NCBI GenBank assembly: GCA_036346405.1 | Contig: CM070562.1 | Coordinates: 63,268,195 to 63,332,194, forward strand | Source: Phyllostachys edulis | Taxonomy: Eukaryota > Streptophyta > Magnoliopsida > Poales > Poaceae | DNA: 64,000 nt | Reading direction: 5' to 3' | Shown here: in pieces, positions 24,161 to 36,672 of the stretch | How the letters are laid out: each line of letters begins with the position of its first letter | Numbering within the stretch: position 1 is the first letter of the stretch | Notes under the pieces: generated by a model | What the model saw: only the letters and a program-made list of their open reading frames with translations | What the model was told of the DNA's origin: nothing | Database searches by the model: none | Position numbers and translations under genes: made by a program

Positions 24161-24217
24161 AAGGAATCTCGCCCCGAGATTGGGCTAAGCTGGAGAAATG
24201 GCTAGGGAACTCGGCTT

Positions 24218-27200
24218 TCAACTCTTCTTCACGTTCCCACGTTGCTTCACCTTCGAGTGGTGACTCCATTGCACTTTGCAAAAAGAATCTGTCTTGCTCC
24301 TAGTCAGGCGTTCTGCGACATCGAGAATCTTGACCATTTGCTCTTTGTAGGTGAGGTCTTCTTTTAGTTCAATTGACTCCAACGGTGCTTGTTCTTCCGG
24401 CACGAAGACACTTCTTGGTGAGACGTGAAAGACATCGTGTACTCGCTAGCGATTGTGGCGCTCTAGCGATAAGCCACTTCTCCACGGCGTTCCAAAATCT
24501 TGAGCGGACCAACATACCGAGGGGCAAGTTTCCCTTTGGCATGGAACCTTTTCACACCTCTCGAGGCGTAACTTCGAAGATACACAAAATCTTCGGCTCA
24601 AAAGCGAGAGGTCAACGACGATTGTCGGCATAACTCTTCTGCCTCGTCGAGCTATCTTGATCTCTCTCGATCATGGACACTTGCTCTTACGCTTCTTGAA
24701 TAATATCCGGACCAAAATATGCGTTAATTTGTTCTGACCGGTTCAACGGGTTCTCTGAGCACGACCATACAAAGCTTCAAGCGGTGACATTTGCAAAGCG
24801 GCTTGATAAGCTGTTATTGTACGAGAATTTCGCATATGGTAAACTCTTATCCCAGCGAGTGGCATTTGCTAGAACACGAGCTCTCGGCATATCCTCCAAT
24901 ATTTGATTAACCCTTCGATCTGTCCATCTGTTTGGGGATGATCGCGATCTTGAAATTGAGTGAGTCCCTAAGGCTTCATGCAAACTCTGCCAAAATCGGA
25001 GGTGAATTGTGATCCTCGATCGACACTATCTTCTTAGGCACACCATGCAACCGACAATCTTTGCCATGTATAGCTCGCTAGACGATCTCTGAATAAGTGG
25101 TTTTATTTGGTAAGAAATGGGCAACTTTAGTCAAGCGATCCACTATTACCCAAATCGAATCGTAACCCGATTGAGTCTTGGGTAAACCGGTAATGAAATC
25201 CATTCCGATTTCTTCCCACTTCCACTCTGGAATCTGCAAGGGTTACAATGCACCTGCTGGCCTCGATGTTCGCTTTAACTTTCGACACACATCGCACAAG
25301 GCAACGAACTCTGCGGCGTCCGTTTCAAATTCGCCACCAAAACTTATTCTTAACATCCCGATACATCTTAGTACTACCGGGGTGAATCGAATACTTTGAG
25401 TCATGGGCCTCCTTCGAATTATTTGTCTCAATCCATCAATATCTGGAGCATAAATCGTCCATTGATCCACGGTATGTCTTGATCATCCTTTGTGAAGTCC
25501 TTGAACTTCCCTTACATCATCTTCTTCTTAATGTCGGAGAACTCGAGTCTTTAATTTGAGCCTTGAATCTGCTTCTCCAAAGTAGTGCACTTCCAAGTTT
25601 GCTCTGAATCCTTCAGATACTACTTCTAGCCCGACACGGAATTCCTCTTGAAGTTACGAACAAGGCTCTTTCACTTCCAAAGCATTGCGGTGGCTCTTAC
25701 GGCTCAAGGCATAAACAGCGACATTGGCTTTACGGGATGGTAATGGATTCCAAGATTATAATCCTTTATCAACTCTAACCATCTTCTCTCATCTCATATT
25801 CAGATCCGATTGAGTGAAAATATATTTCAAGCTTTTATGATCTGTGTATACCTCATGGCGATTCTCGATGAGGTAATGGCGTAAATTTTCAAAGCATGCA
25901 CTACTGACTAATTCGAGATCATGGGTAGGGTAATTTTCTTCATGCGGCCTTACGCCTTGACGCATAAGCGACCGCTCTTCCTTCTTGCATCGGGACACAT
26001 CCTAATCCTTGGCGTGAAGCATCACAATAGATATCAAAATCCTTACAAATATCGGCAAAATCTTTGAAATTTGAAGTCAAACCTTCTTCAATTCTTGAAA
26101 ACTTTCTTCACAAGTGGGGTCGAGTAAACTTTTCTCTTTCTTCAACAATTGCATAAGAGGTTTAGCAATTGATGAAAATCCTTCAATGAAACGGCGATAA
26201 TATCCACGCTAATCCCAAGAAACTACGAATCGAGTAGCGGTCTTGGGTTGTTCCCAATGTATCTGACTTTAACTTTCTTTGGGGTCATCTGCTACTCTCT
26301 GCATTTGTCATTACATGACCAAGAAAATCCACTTCCTTTTTCCAAAATCGCACTTGCTAAACTTAGCATACAACCGATGCTCCACGAGCTTCTCTAGAAT
26401 TAGTCTCAAATGTTGACATGCTCTTCTTGACTTAGAGTAAACCAAAATATCATCGATGAATCGACTACAAACTTGTCCGGATACTCCATGAATACCTTAT
26501 TCATCATGTTCATGAAATAGGCGGGGGCATTAGTCGGACCAAAGGACATGACTAGGAACTCATAATGTCGTATCGCGTTGAAAGCGGTTTTAGGTATATC
26601 CTTAGGACAAATCTTCAACTGATGATAACCCGATCGCAGATCAATCTTCGAGAACACTCTGGCTCCCTTCATTTGATCAAACAGATCATCTATCCGGGGC
26701 AATGGGTACTTATTCTTGATGGTGACTTCGTTGAGGGATCGGTAGTCGATGCACATTCTCATGCTTCCATCCTTCTTTTTGACGAACAAGACTGGCGCTC
26801 CCCATGGCGACGAACTAGGCCTCACAAAACCTTTCTCTAAAAGTTCTTCTATCTGTTTCTTCATCTCTACTAACTCATCGGCTGGCATCCGATACGGTCT
26901 CTTCGAGATGGGTGCTGTTCCTGGCACTAGATCGATGACAAACTCGATGTCACGATCGGTGGCATTCTGGTAATTCTTCCGGGAACACATCTGGATATTC
27001 CTTGACGGTAGCACATCTTCCACGCGACGGTCTTGAGCTATTGACTATCAAATGTCCCTTACGCCGAGGTAGCTAGGAACTCCACTTTGTTTCCTTTGGT
27101 ATCCTCGATTATAGCGGCTCTTCGCCACAATCGAGACGGCTTTGTGCTTGGTTAACCAATCCATGCCAAGGATGACATCTATGGTTTGGGTGTCTAGAAT

Positions 27201-27257
27201 AATTAGGTTAGCTAGAAACTCAACTCCAACTATGAGTAACAGCCCTAAACAACCCAC
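24218..27257 (-). pseudogene. Element A pol: protease, RT, RNase H, integrase, chromodomain
   Basis: Fragments in order on the minus strand: protease C-half (27257-27048, DVILGMDWL), RT (27023-26406, PISKRPYRMPADEL, KKKDGSMRMCIDYRSLN, KIDLRSGYHQL, then VMSFGPTNAPAYF), RNase H (25998-25789, RPHEENYPTHDLEL, TDHKSLKYIFTQSDLN), integrase zinc region (25470-25243), integrase core and C-part (24983-24446) and chromodomain remnant (24403-24218). The RT frame shifts exactly at the catalytic FIDD motif, so the polymerase site is lost. Frameshifts are far more numerous than in C or D. Confidence 0.85.
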
Positions 27258-27397
27258 ATTAGAATTTAGCTCTGCTCGGTGTTGGACTAACGAGTTAAGC
27301 TTAAGAGCACAACTTCCAACTTATTCTTAGTTGCAAAAACTCGAAACAAGCGAATCGAAGCTCGTAATCAAAGCGTAAGCAGGCAGTCTTGAATTTA

Positions 27398-28555
27398 CTA
27401 GGAACTTACCCGGTACAACGTCTGGTGCTTCTGGCTCCTTCGAGTGGCGTGATTAACACGACCTCGACCATCGACCGAGGCGTTCCTCTGGTTGGTGGTT
27501 CCCCGAGAAACTCCTTGGTTGTTTTGCTTTGGGGTCTTGGCGGTGTTGCTCCAAGGTTGAAGCGAATTTGGAGTGATAGTTCCTTCGAGGACACCGATTA
27601 GCAAAATGCTGGCCGACGGCAATTGTAACACACTCTTGGTTCATTCTGCGGTTGTTGTTCACTGAGGTGGGGTTGGTGGTGTTGGGTTCTGAATTCTGAA
27701 CAAAAGGACGAGGTTTGAAGGTGGTGCAGTGTCTGAAAGAACTCGAGGTGAAAGCGATTAAGCTAGCGTGGGCTTGTCCTTGCCCTCTCTTTGTTGTGGT
27801 GGTGGCTTCCGCTTTGAGCCATTCTCGCTTGCGGTGGTCCTCCGATTCTTTGCGTTTGTCCTCCATGACTAACGCCTTGTTAATCAACTCTGGAAATGCA
27901 GGAAGGTGTGAGCAAGTAGATTGACTTGCGATCTGAGTTCAATCCCTTCAAGAAGCGACTCTGGCGAGACACAGCCGGAGCGACATCCTCTCGGAGCATA
28001 GCGAGCTAGTTGGGAGAACTTATTCAGTAGTCGATCATCGACATAGTCCCTTGCTTGAGAGCACGGAACTCATCCTTCTTGGATCCATAATGCCTTGGTA
28101 CATGATATCTTGGCGAAAGGCTACGAGTGAATTCTTCCCAAGTGATATTCTGCGGTGCTCCATGGGTCAGCCTTGCAAGTTTTCCCACCACTCGCCAGCC
28201 TATGCCCTCCATCGATGGGTGGCATACAAAACCTTCTCATGATCGTTGCATTGGGTGATCAGCAGCTTCCTCTCAATCACGCTTGAAGCCAATCATCGAC
28301 CTCTCTTGGCGTGACATGTCCAGAGAAAGTTGGCGGACGGGTCCTCATGAATTGACCAACTTGGATGGTCACGATGACCCCGAGCAACCTGGGGCTCCTC
28401 CACGATGATGGTTGTGGTTGTTGTTGTTGTTCATGGCTCGCATCTGGTTCATCATGGTGTACATCATCTGCGTCTGTCTTTGCCATGAAAGCTCCAAAGT
28501 TACGCAAGTCCGGGGTGGTGCTTGGGTGTACTTGTTCCCATAGGGGTTTGCTCAT
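27398..28555 (-). pseudogene. Element A gag
   Basis: Start at 28555 (MSKPLWEQ...). Gln-rich N-terminus, then RTRPPTFSGHVTPREVDDWL, the standard chromovirus gag opening. The capsid continues in 28212-28024 (ITWEEFTRSLSPRYHVP, KDEFRALKQGTMSMIDY). The nucleocapsid region (27887-27453) has a damaged zinc knuckle ending GQHFANRCPRR, with the first Cys pair disturbed. At least three frameshifts. Confidence 0.82.
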
Positions 28556-29810
28556 TGCCTTGATCCTTGGGCTCCGGATCCACTTGCGGCGGCAAGATTA
28601 GTAGTCCGAACCATCTAGTGAGGTTCCATAGGTTAGATAAGGTAGAAACACGAGGTGAGTTAAGAACTAGACAGGGGATAGATTAAACCCAACAAACCTG
28701 ACTCAAGAAACTTGAATGAAATAATCTTCATTAATAGCTTAATAGCATGGTCGCAACAAATGCCTAAGGGCCTTTGCGGCTCATACTTGCACTGCAGGAA
28801 AATAAAGCGAACCTAAGCACACAAGCTACCGCCTAAAGGGCGACTCGAAAAGGGAAGCGGCTAAGCGACTAAGCTGGAACTTAAGCGAACTACTCGAGAA
28901 AGCCTCCAAAACCACGGCGACGCTCTGCTGGTGTAGACTCGAAGTGGCAGCATCCTCATACCGGTTACGATGTCCGGGAATGGTGCATTTGGAGCAGTGT
29001 GTTTGGAGTGCAGTCTGGTGGCTCCTCTGGTTTGTCTTGAGCTCATTTGGATCCTCTGGAATCTCCTCTGGATCCTCTTCAACTTCTTCGGATCTTCCTC
29101 TTGATCATCTTGATCTCATGTTGACCGTAGAGAGCTTGCTCCAAGGCAGCGATCCTTTCTCGGCTTCTTCCCGGGCTCGATAGGCGCACCTCGGCTCGGT
29201 GGCGGCCATCTCTAGCGACTCCTCTGGCGGTGTGGAACGTGCAAGATGCACCAGTGGCATTGCCTTCCCGTTGGTAGACGGAAAGCGTGCGAATAGCTCC
29301 TGAAGCGGCTCGGGATGGTAGCGAAGAGCGGTGTTCGTAGTTCTTCCGCGTAGATGTGGCGGACTCGGAGAATGGCCAGCGTGGCGACTCTGGATTCCTT
29401 GCGTGAAGGTGATCCTCCGACCGAGATGTCCAAGGGTGGTGCCTCTAGTGTTCCTCTGGCGTGACCGTCGGTGGCGGAGACACCACGATCTCGTCAGATT
29501 GACCATATACTTGCCGCCACGGTACATTGGGCGTCGAAGCCTCAAGTGTCTGCGGCGGCTTCCTGACTCGCGGCAAGTCCTCCGTTGCAATCTCCGAAGG
29601 TCTGAAGGTAAGGCATCTGCCACGAAAGACAAGAGGTAAGAACCACGATAAAACAGCGGGGAGAGGAAAGAAATTATAGCAATAGATGAGTCAAGAGGGA
29701 TATGAGAGGAGTTAAGCAATTCATTAATCTTGTAAGTTAATTTTCTTTTAGAAAATAATTTGGACACTCTAAAGACGGCCGATCTAACTAAGGTCAAGAC
29801 CTATAGTCAA
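28556..29810 (-). other. Leader of element A between PBS and gag
   Basis: About 1.25 kb. A 230-codon open frame (29797-29105, rich in Arg/Ser) and an overlapping shorter frame exist, but neither resembles a known gag or accessory protein. I treat this as long untranslated leader, which Tekay-like elements commonly have. Confidence 0.5.
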
Positions 29811-29826
29811 CCTGGCTCTGATACCA
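29811..29826 (-). other. Primer binding site of element A
   Basis: The minus strand reads TGGTATCAGAGCCAGG four bases inside the 5' LTR, complementary to the 3' end of initiator Met tRNA, as in most Ty3/gypsy chromoviruses. Confidence 0.88.
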
Positions 29827-29830
29827 CTTT

Positions 29831-32800
29831 TGTCGGGACCCGAAATTACAATTCAGGACCCTCTGTGTTCAACGCACTAGCCCAGGATCACGCTAGTGCA
29901 CACAGTGGTAACAAAGGTGGAAATCGATCCATACAAGCGAATAATAATAACATAAACGATTAACTTTGATTAACAAATAATGGTTTTGACCTTAAGGTCG
30001 AGTTTACAACTATTGAGCCACGAGGGCTAACATAGGAAATAAGCGGCAATGAAACATAAGCGGTAGTGGCACCCCATCGGTTCGCCACAGGCAACCGACT
30101 GGGATCAAGACCTCACGATCAGCACCTTCGATGTACTCGTCCTCGAATCTTTGGTGAAGACTCCTCCTCTGCTTGATTCGTCAAAACAAGCGTGAGTACA
30201 CACCGTACTATCGCAAGCCACACCACGAGAGATGCAAAATATATATATCTTGGCTTTTTACAAAGGAAGGCATTACATGGCTCTTTTGCATAAATGCAAC
30301 TTTTGCAATTGAATACAATTAATAGATTAAAGGCAGGTAAAACAAATAGACAATAATAATTTTAACAAGTTATTTCTCAAAGACACACACACGACCTAAC
30401 GAGGTTATTCACATAGCTAGATGATTTAATCACATAGCTCCCTTCCCACACAGCTTTTATGAAAATCTACCCCTAGTGTCAAATCCCAGAGCATTGTCCA
30501 TGATCATGACGCTGCTATTCAATAGATTAAGTTACACTCTGCGAGTTTGTACACTTTACCCACAAGATACAATTAGTGTAGCTAACACTAATCATAACAA
30601 AGCATTTGAGATACCTTATCCTACTATGCTAGGCCTGTCTCAAAACAGGCATGTGGTCGCACAGAAGCTCAGTTCAATAAGCACATGGTGAGGTCCTTAA
30701 TTGACCAAGGCAAGACTTCCACTAACTAAACCACATAGACACACAGATTTTTAATATTCACACGATCACACAGTCCACCCTTTCACACAAGATCCACCCC
30801 TTGCCTCGGTCAAAACCTTTTTCCACCCCGGTTGATTTAAGTGCAACATATGCCACAAAGACACATAGTACACACAGTTTGTTCACACAGTTTCATATTC
30901 ACTTAGTCAATTTATAACAGCAGTACACATGACAAGTGAGTCGTGGCATGGCTAAGCAATCTAATACGCAACTAACCAACCCACGTTGGTGCTACAATAT
31001 TACCAACTAATTATCCACTAGGGTGACAAGGAATCAAGGCTTAACAATTACACAAGGAGGCATATCAATTTGGAATTAACTCATCGCACCCAAAAGCTTT
31101 TAAATAAATACTTGAATTAAGATGCAGTAATTTGAATTAAAATACTTTCATTAAACTGGGAAGCAAAATGGTCAAGGGCATAGCTTGCCTTGAAAAGGAT
31201 CTAGGAATTGATCTTGGTCTTGGAAAGGTCCTTCTTCTTCAACTCTTCAAAGACGTCGAAGTCTACTCGCAAACGACACGAACAAACAAAACTAAATAAA
31301 AACCAGAAGCAAATAACTCCAATAAAAATGATTAAAAAAAATCTCCAGTAGATAGATCTGGATTTTAGACAAATTTAGAAATTTGAAAGGATGGGTTTGG
31401 AGTGAGGATTCAATTATTATGAATTTTACAAATTTTAACCTAACTTTGGAAATTAAATAAATTCTAAATTCTAAAACTAAACTGAACTCCAAATTACATA
31501 ATTATATGTTATTTAATTATACAATAATTTTCTAAGATTTTAGCAATTTAAATCATCCAATTTGGATTTGGGATTCAAAAGATATGAATTTTACAAGTTT
31601 TAACCTATCTCTTGAATTTTAAATGAATTTCTAAATTTAAACAAAAGTCAAATTTAAATAATTTTGATTTGATTAGCTAGATCTAAATTTTATATGAATT
31701 TAGAAATTTGAAACACCCAATTTGGAGTTTGGATGCAAAAGTTATGAATTTTACAAATTTAAACCTAAATCGGTTATTTAACAATTTCTCGAATTATTTT
31801 TCTAAAGGAAATTCTAATTATTGCGCAAGGTGGCGTCGTGAAGGATTTCAGGAATAAATGAATTAAAGAATTAATCGACATGTGGGACCCACATGTCGGT
31901 GACGACTCCAGATGGCTGGGTCTCGAGCCCTGAATCTGAGGCGGGGTGATCGCCACAAGGCGCACGCGTGGCGCACACTTGCCGACGTGGCGCCACATGG
32001 GTCGACACGCAGCACGGGCCGAGCCGACGCCGACGTGCGTGGGCGGGGCGGCGGCGGCGGGAACCAAGGGTCCCGTGACAGTGAGCCGACGCGGCGATGA
32101 GTGGTCTTGGGAGGTAGCCTGTGTTTTTGCGAACCTAGGGGTGCACTTACGAGTGGTGGGGTTGGAGGCGGCGGCGGTGAGGTTTTGGCGGAGGAGGAGG
32201 TGCAGGCTCGACGGCGACATGGCCTCGAGGGTCTCTGGCGGAAGTGAGCACCGGCCAAGGCGTCCTGGCGAATCAGCGGTGGCGTCGGCGACGACTCGAA
32301 GCGGCAGAGGCGCAATTCAAGAAATCGACCGCGGCGAGAACTCTAAAAGCTCGATTCTTGGCGGCTGGGACTCGAGAGGAGGTGTGGGTTGGGGTTGGAG
32401 TTGCGGAGGCGACGCGATCCCGGGTGGCTTTATAGAGGTCGAGGAGCTCGAGGTGGCGTGGCGGCGTGGAGGTCGTGGCGGCGGCAATTGCGGGGCGGGC
32501 GCAACCGCCGCGAGAGATGAGGTCATGAGGTGTGGCGGTGTGGTCGTGGGGTGTCGTGGCGCGCGCGGAGAACGCATGGGCGGTTGGAGGCGTCCGTTGG
32601 CAGGTTCTCCGTGAGCTCGAGGCGGTTGAGGGCGGGTATTTGGAGAAGAACGCGGCGAAGACGAAACTCAAACAAGGCGGGCCCACTGGCGGCAGCGAAA
32701 GGCGCTGTGCAGACTGTGTGTTGAAGGCTGAAATTGGCATGGCGGGCCTCACGCCATGAAAGAGAATTGGGGTGAAAAGATTCTACCAGAGAGGATTTGT

Positions 32801-33092
32801 GAATTTAGATACATTTTCTTTTTAGAAAATCTGAGAATTCAAATAAGCAATGAAAAATAGCAAATAAACTTGGAAAAATTCGAGAAAATTCGGAAAATAT
32901 ATCCAAGCTCATAGAATCCAAATAAAATAGTTTTGACTATTGTTCATGTTGACTTTAGTCATATTAAATTGTTTTGTTACTCAAAGTCCAATATTAAGCT
33001 TTTAAATTAAATTCAAACAAATCTAAATGGTGAATTTTCTCCCTACTAACTATTCAAAGGATTTTTAAAGTTCTGAAAATTGGGATGTTACA
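29831..33092 (-). repeat. 5' LTR of element A with promoter
   Basis: 3,262 bp, co-linear with 20860-24145. TATA box CTATAAAG on the minus strand (plus 32428-32435). The two LTRs differ by scattered substitutions and strikingly many 1-10 bp indels, especially in the GC-rich part (31900-32760). Confidence 0.92.
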
Positions 33093-33097
33093 TGAAA

Positions 33098-33310
33098 TTA
33101 CTTGGTGAACCCTAAAGGAAGAGAGACTTGGCCAATTGGTTTGGCTGAAGATCCCGGTACGATCCCATGGAAAGAGTATCGTACCGGTCTTACCTTTGTC
33201 CTGGGTACTTGCATCTCGTCCAGGGCACTCGTAAACAAGATGTTTAACGAGCTGCCACCATCAACCAAAACTCGATTGACCCGACAATTGTTGATGGTGG
33301 GTTCGACCAC
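33098..33310 (-). pseudogene. Element B protease N-terminal half (right of A)
   Basis: Carries the aspartic protease active site as LVDGGSSLNILF (Asp-Gly-Gly-Ser) and runs to PLGFTK, where a TAA interrupts it. Five bases further is the TGAAA target site of A, and the protease resumes at 20859. The stop stands where CAA (Gln) is likely. Confidence 0.8.
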
Positions 33311-33671
33311 GATCGGATCCGACTGTCGAAGTCGAAGAATCGGACGATCACTCTTCTCAAAGGAGATGGTGACTTGACCACTTCGATAATTTATTGACGA
33401 GAGGAGGATCTATGGAGTTTACCTCACGTTCGTGACTTTAAGTCGTCGCTTTGATTAAATATGCCGATGATCCCCCATAGATGTGCTCGACGGTATGTTG
33501 CGGATCCTGGAACGACATCTCCTTATCGTTGTCTGACGACTTATGACCACTCGTTTGTCCTACCTACTCGAGAGTGGGAAGTGGTCCTTTGCCGTTGTAG
33601 TAGTCTTCAAGCTTTCGTTGAAAGACCCGACAGTTACGAAGGTCACGTCCTTCCTTTTTATGGAAAGGACA

Positions 33672-34583
33672 TCACCTAGGCTTATCATTTTTTCGATCGG
33701 GGTGCTTACCTTTGCCTCGGTCGGAGTGCGGCTTGGAGGTCCGTGGCTCTTTATCATTTACAGCAAAAATCTCCTTGGAACCGCTGGCTTGGAGTTTTTG
33801 ACCCTTCGCCTTGTTCTTGAACTTTTTTGCTTTCTTATCTTTCTTCTTACCAATGTCACCTGGCTCTCGAGAGGTATTGTCTTCTCGATCGATTGTGTTG
33901 TTCCACTCGACCGCCTCAGAGGCAGTCGCATACCGATCGGCCATCTCAAAGAGTTCGGTGACAGTGGTAGGAGGATTCAAAGCAATATCTTTTGTTATCC
34001 TTCTACTACGGACTCCTTGCTTGAAAGCCCTAATGACAGATGAGTCAAAAACTTCCGGAATTGAATTACGAACCTGACTAAAGCACTTGATGAATTGGCG
34101 CAAGGTCTCGTTGTCGTTCTGTCTCATCCGGTGCAAGTCGTTCTCCTTCCCAAGACGATTGTAGGTGCCTTGGAAGTTCGCCAGTAGAAGGTGGCAGAGG
34201 TGTTGCCAAGAATAGATCGACTCGAGTGGTTGGTTTAGTAACCACGATCGAGCAGACCCTTCGAGCACAGTTGGAAGGTAATTTGCCATTACATGTTCTC
34301 CTCCTCCTGTTGCTCGGACAGCTGTTGTATAGAGTTGAATGAATTCGATGGGATTTTGGGATCCATCGAACTTTTCCATGTTCACTGGTCGAAAACGAGG
34401 TGGCCAGCGAATAGCTCGGAGATCAGGTGAAAATGCCTGACATCCAGTAATAACTTGTTGGCGCCTCCTTTGCAGGAAAGAAGGGTTGACATCATCAGGT
34501 GGTCGTACTCGACGATACCCGATGTGAGTTGACTGACTGTAATAGGTCTCGGTCCTACGAGGGGAATACTCCTCGTAGTTCAT
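33672..34583 (-). pseudogene. Element B gag, capsid part
   Basis: A 303-residue open frame containing the Tat-type capsid motif MEKFDGSQNPIEFIQLYTTA, then ANYLPTVLEGSARSWL, FQGTYNRLG and RQFIKCFSQVRNSIPEVFD. The C-terminus is very Lys-rich (nucleocapsid-like) without a clear zinc knuckle in this frame. It ends by stop or shift before the protease at 33310. Confidence 0.85.
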
Positions 34584-34885
34584 CTGCTACTGCAGGTTTC
34601 CATGTCGGAATGTTGAGCTATCTCCTCTCCGAGGGGTTTGTTGATCATCAGTCGTTCGAAAGACATTTCTCCGAGTAGGAGATCGATCGACTTCTTGTTG
34701 CGTCGATCTCTCGTGGTGATATGTTTGATCGATGGTAGTGAAGAAGTCGTATTATACGACTTCTCGAATGATGTCGGCGAGTGCTTCGATCTTGCCATCG
34801 TGGACCGAAGCCTTTGTGCGATCTCTTCGACAAAAGATCGTATCTGGCGCTTCGGGTGAGTTCTCGAGTTGGATTCTCGAGCAAG

Positions 34886-35818
34886 TCATTGATGTCTTTG
34901 GAGTTCTTGAGCTTCCTCGATTGATATTGGATGCGCCGAGCAAATTCTTACGGTCGCAATCTTCTTTCGTCGAATAGCCTCAAGATCTTCCATGTCAGAC
35001 TCTTGAGACTGCCTTAATGGAGTGCGAGTATGTCGAGGATTTCCCTCACGTTCATGAAGGTGTTGGTCCTGTCTGCCATCGGTGGTGCCCTTGCCATTGT
35101 CACGAGGAGGCGCAGTGCGTGATCTTCGGGGAGTGTCCCTAGCTCGGTCTCTAGAAGAGTGACCTTGATTTGAGGGAAGGACGAAGACCTCCCGTTGATG
35201 ATTCTCACTTGCGCTCGAGGCCTCCCCGCTTAAGGAGTAGTCGAGAGACACCATTTGGCGACTTGGAGTAATCCCCTCCAGGTAGGGGAACTCTGGGTTA
35301 TAACCGTCTCCATCCGCAGGTGTGATCTGCGGAGAGATGGTTGAATTTGCAGGAAAAGCATGCTTGATCCCGCTCTCTCTGGCGTCATCCGGAGAGAGAG
35401 GATCACCAGATGCTGGTGAAGTCCTGGAATTGTGGCTTCCAGAACTTGTCTCACCAAGTCGGACCGCCTTAGGGGGACTCGGACACTTGGAGGAAAAACT
35501 CTCGTCGTGTTGTGAGTCCGCTTGGGTGTAGTCCTGGTCAGATTGACCCTTGTCCTTTGAGAGGGTTGATTCCTCTGTTGGATGTACTGTTGTGGGGGAT
35601 AAGGATCCCTCCTCAACTCCATCAGCGGCATTGTCTCCTGGATCTGCGGAAAGATCCCCAGAGGCAGCAATACCATCGGATGAGTTGATACTCAGCTCGT
35701 AATCGAAACTAGCATCCATGTCGACGTCTGCGTAATCTGCCAAGTCAAACCAGTTCTCCCCGTTCCATTCTCCTGCCATGAGTGCATGAGATTTGGGAAA
35801 AAGAGAGTATGTTGACAA
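34886..35818 (-). pseudogene. Element B gag, N-terminal acidic part
   Basis: A 310-residue open frame starting at 35818, just inside the 5' LTR. It is low-complexity, acidic and Ser-rich (VDMDASFDYELSINSSDG, repeated DKGQSDQDY-type text), ending in an Arg-rich segment. It probably belongs to the same gag polyprotein as 34583-33672, separated by broken sequence (34584-34885). Only its position supports the function. Confidence 0.65.
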
Positions 35819-35833
35819 GAGATTACCGGAAGA

Positions 35834-35853
35834 TCCCCACGGTCGGTGCCAAC
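35834..35853 (-). other. Candidate primer binding site of element B
   Basis: Directly inside the 5' LTR the minus strand reads TTGGCACCGACCGTGGGGAT, similar in form to the TGGCGCC...GGGGA primer sites of Tat/Athila elements. The exact tRNA is not assigned. Confidence 0.5.
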
Positions 35854-36672
35854 TGTCGGTGTTTTAGAACCGATCTTACGTAAAGATTGTTTGATTCAGG
35901 GGGGTCTCCTACAATAGAATCACGCAGAGAGATTGACACGGGTATTTTTATACAGGTTCAGGCCTTCTCTAGAGAGAATAAGAACCCTACTCCTATGTGT
36001 GTATGGTATTGAGTGTATTCTGAACAATCAGGAGAAAAACTAAGACTATTACAGATGATAGCACTTGTCTTCCTGATAGCCCTCGATAGCGTGTGTGTAC
36101 GCCTCGATTGCCCCTCCCTTTCCCTCTCTGACCGTTGCCTGTATATAGTCGTGAAGGAATAGCCGTTTTCCCCTGATGAAGAGACGCCTCATTCAATCGA
36201 AAGAATCTGACGTTCTGATAATTATCGGGATGGTAACTCCTTTATGCCGCCAGGCACTTACTTGTTAGAGATGATGGGTATTATTTCGCATAATAACAGC
36301 GTATGTTGACTGTTTGGATTCCTTAATCAATTGGACCCACTCGCCTGTAGGTTTTATTGATCATAAGGTGGTCGTAGCTGACCTGGTCGTAGAATAACTT
36401 ACGACTATAAGGTAGTCGTAGCAAGACTTACGACTATGAGGTAGTCGTAAAATAACTTACGACTGGGTAGTGATCGTAGAAGAACTTACGACCATAAGGT
36501 AGTCGTAGCAAGACTTACGACTATGGGGGTGGTCGTAGAAGAACTTACGACCACCTAGTAGACTTCTCCCTTGTAAATTTAAGGGGTATACCCAGGGACC
36601 ACATGACGTCATATTTACTTATAATAAGAATTATAGATAAAAGATAAAATGAGGATTATTAGATCCTCGTCA
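35854..36672 (-). repeat. 5' LTR of element B
   Basis: 819 bp, co-linear with 11422-12248, including the hairpin array (36381-36552). The TATA element of the 3' copy is changed here (CTATATACAGG, plus 36139-36149), which may weaken this promoter. Confidence 0.88.

Larger units (their letters stand above)
20860..33092 (-). mobile_element. Element A: Tekay-like Ty3/gypsy chromovirus, innermost insertion
   Basis: Complete two-LTR structure (3' LTR 20860-24145, 5' LTR 29831-33092) with a perfect target duplication, TGAAA (20855-20859 and 33093-33097). It sits in the protease of B. Sense strand minus; PBS 29826-29811; polypurine tract 24160-24146. The internal region of about 5.7 kb encodes gag, protease, RT, RNase H, integrase and chromodomain, all recognisable but broken by many small indels. 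By nesting it is the youngest dated element here. Confidence 0.93.
11422..36672 (-). mobile_element. Element B: Tat-lineage Ty3/gypsy retrotransposon with antisense gene
   Basis: LTRs at 11422-12248 (3') and 35854-36672 (5'), both TGTCGGTG...CGTCA, sense strand minus. Without A (20860-33092) it is about 13 kb. Order on the minus strand: gag, protease, RT-RNase H, an extra archaeal-type RNase H, integrase, then a plus-strand spliced gene before the 3' LTR. The extra RNase H and the antisense gene between pol and the 3' LTR are hallmarks of the Tat/RIRE2/Grande lineage. The flanking 5-mers are GGGCA and AGGCC, which match at only three of five positions, so the target duplication is not clean. 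Confidence 0.87.

Noticed and set aside
29105..29797. 230-codon open frame between PBS and gag of element A
   Set aside because: No domain and position in a long leader; could be chance in GC-rich DNA. Kept as leader only.
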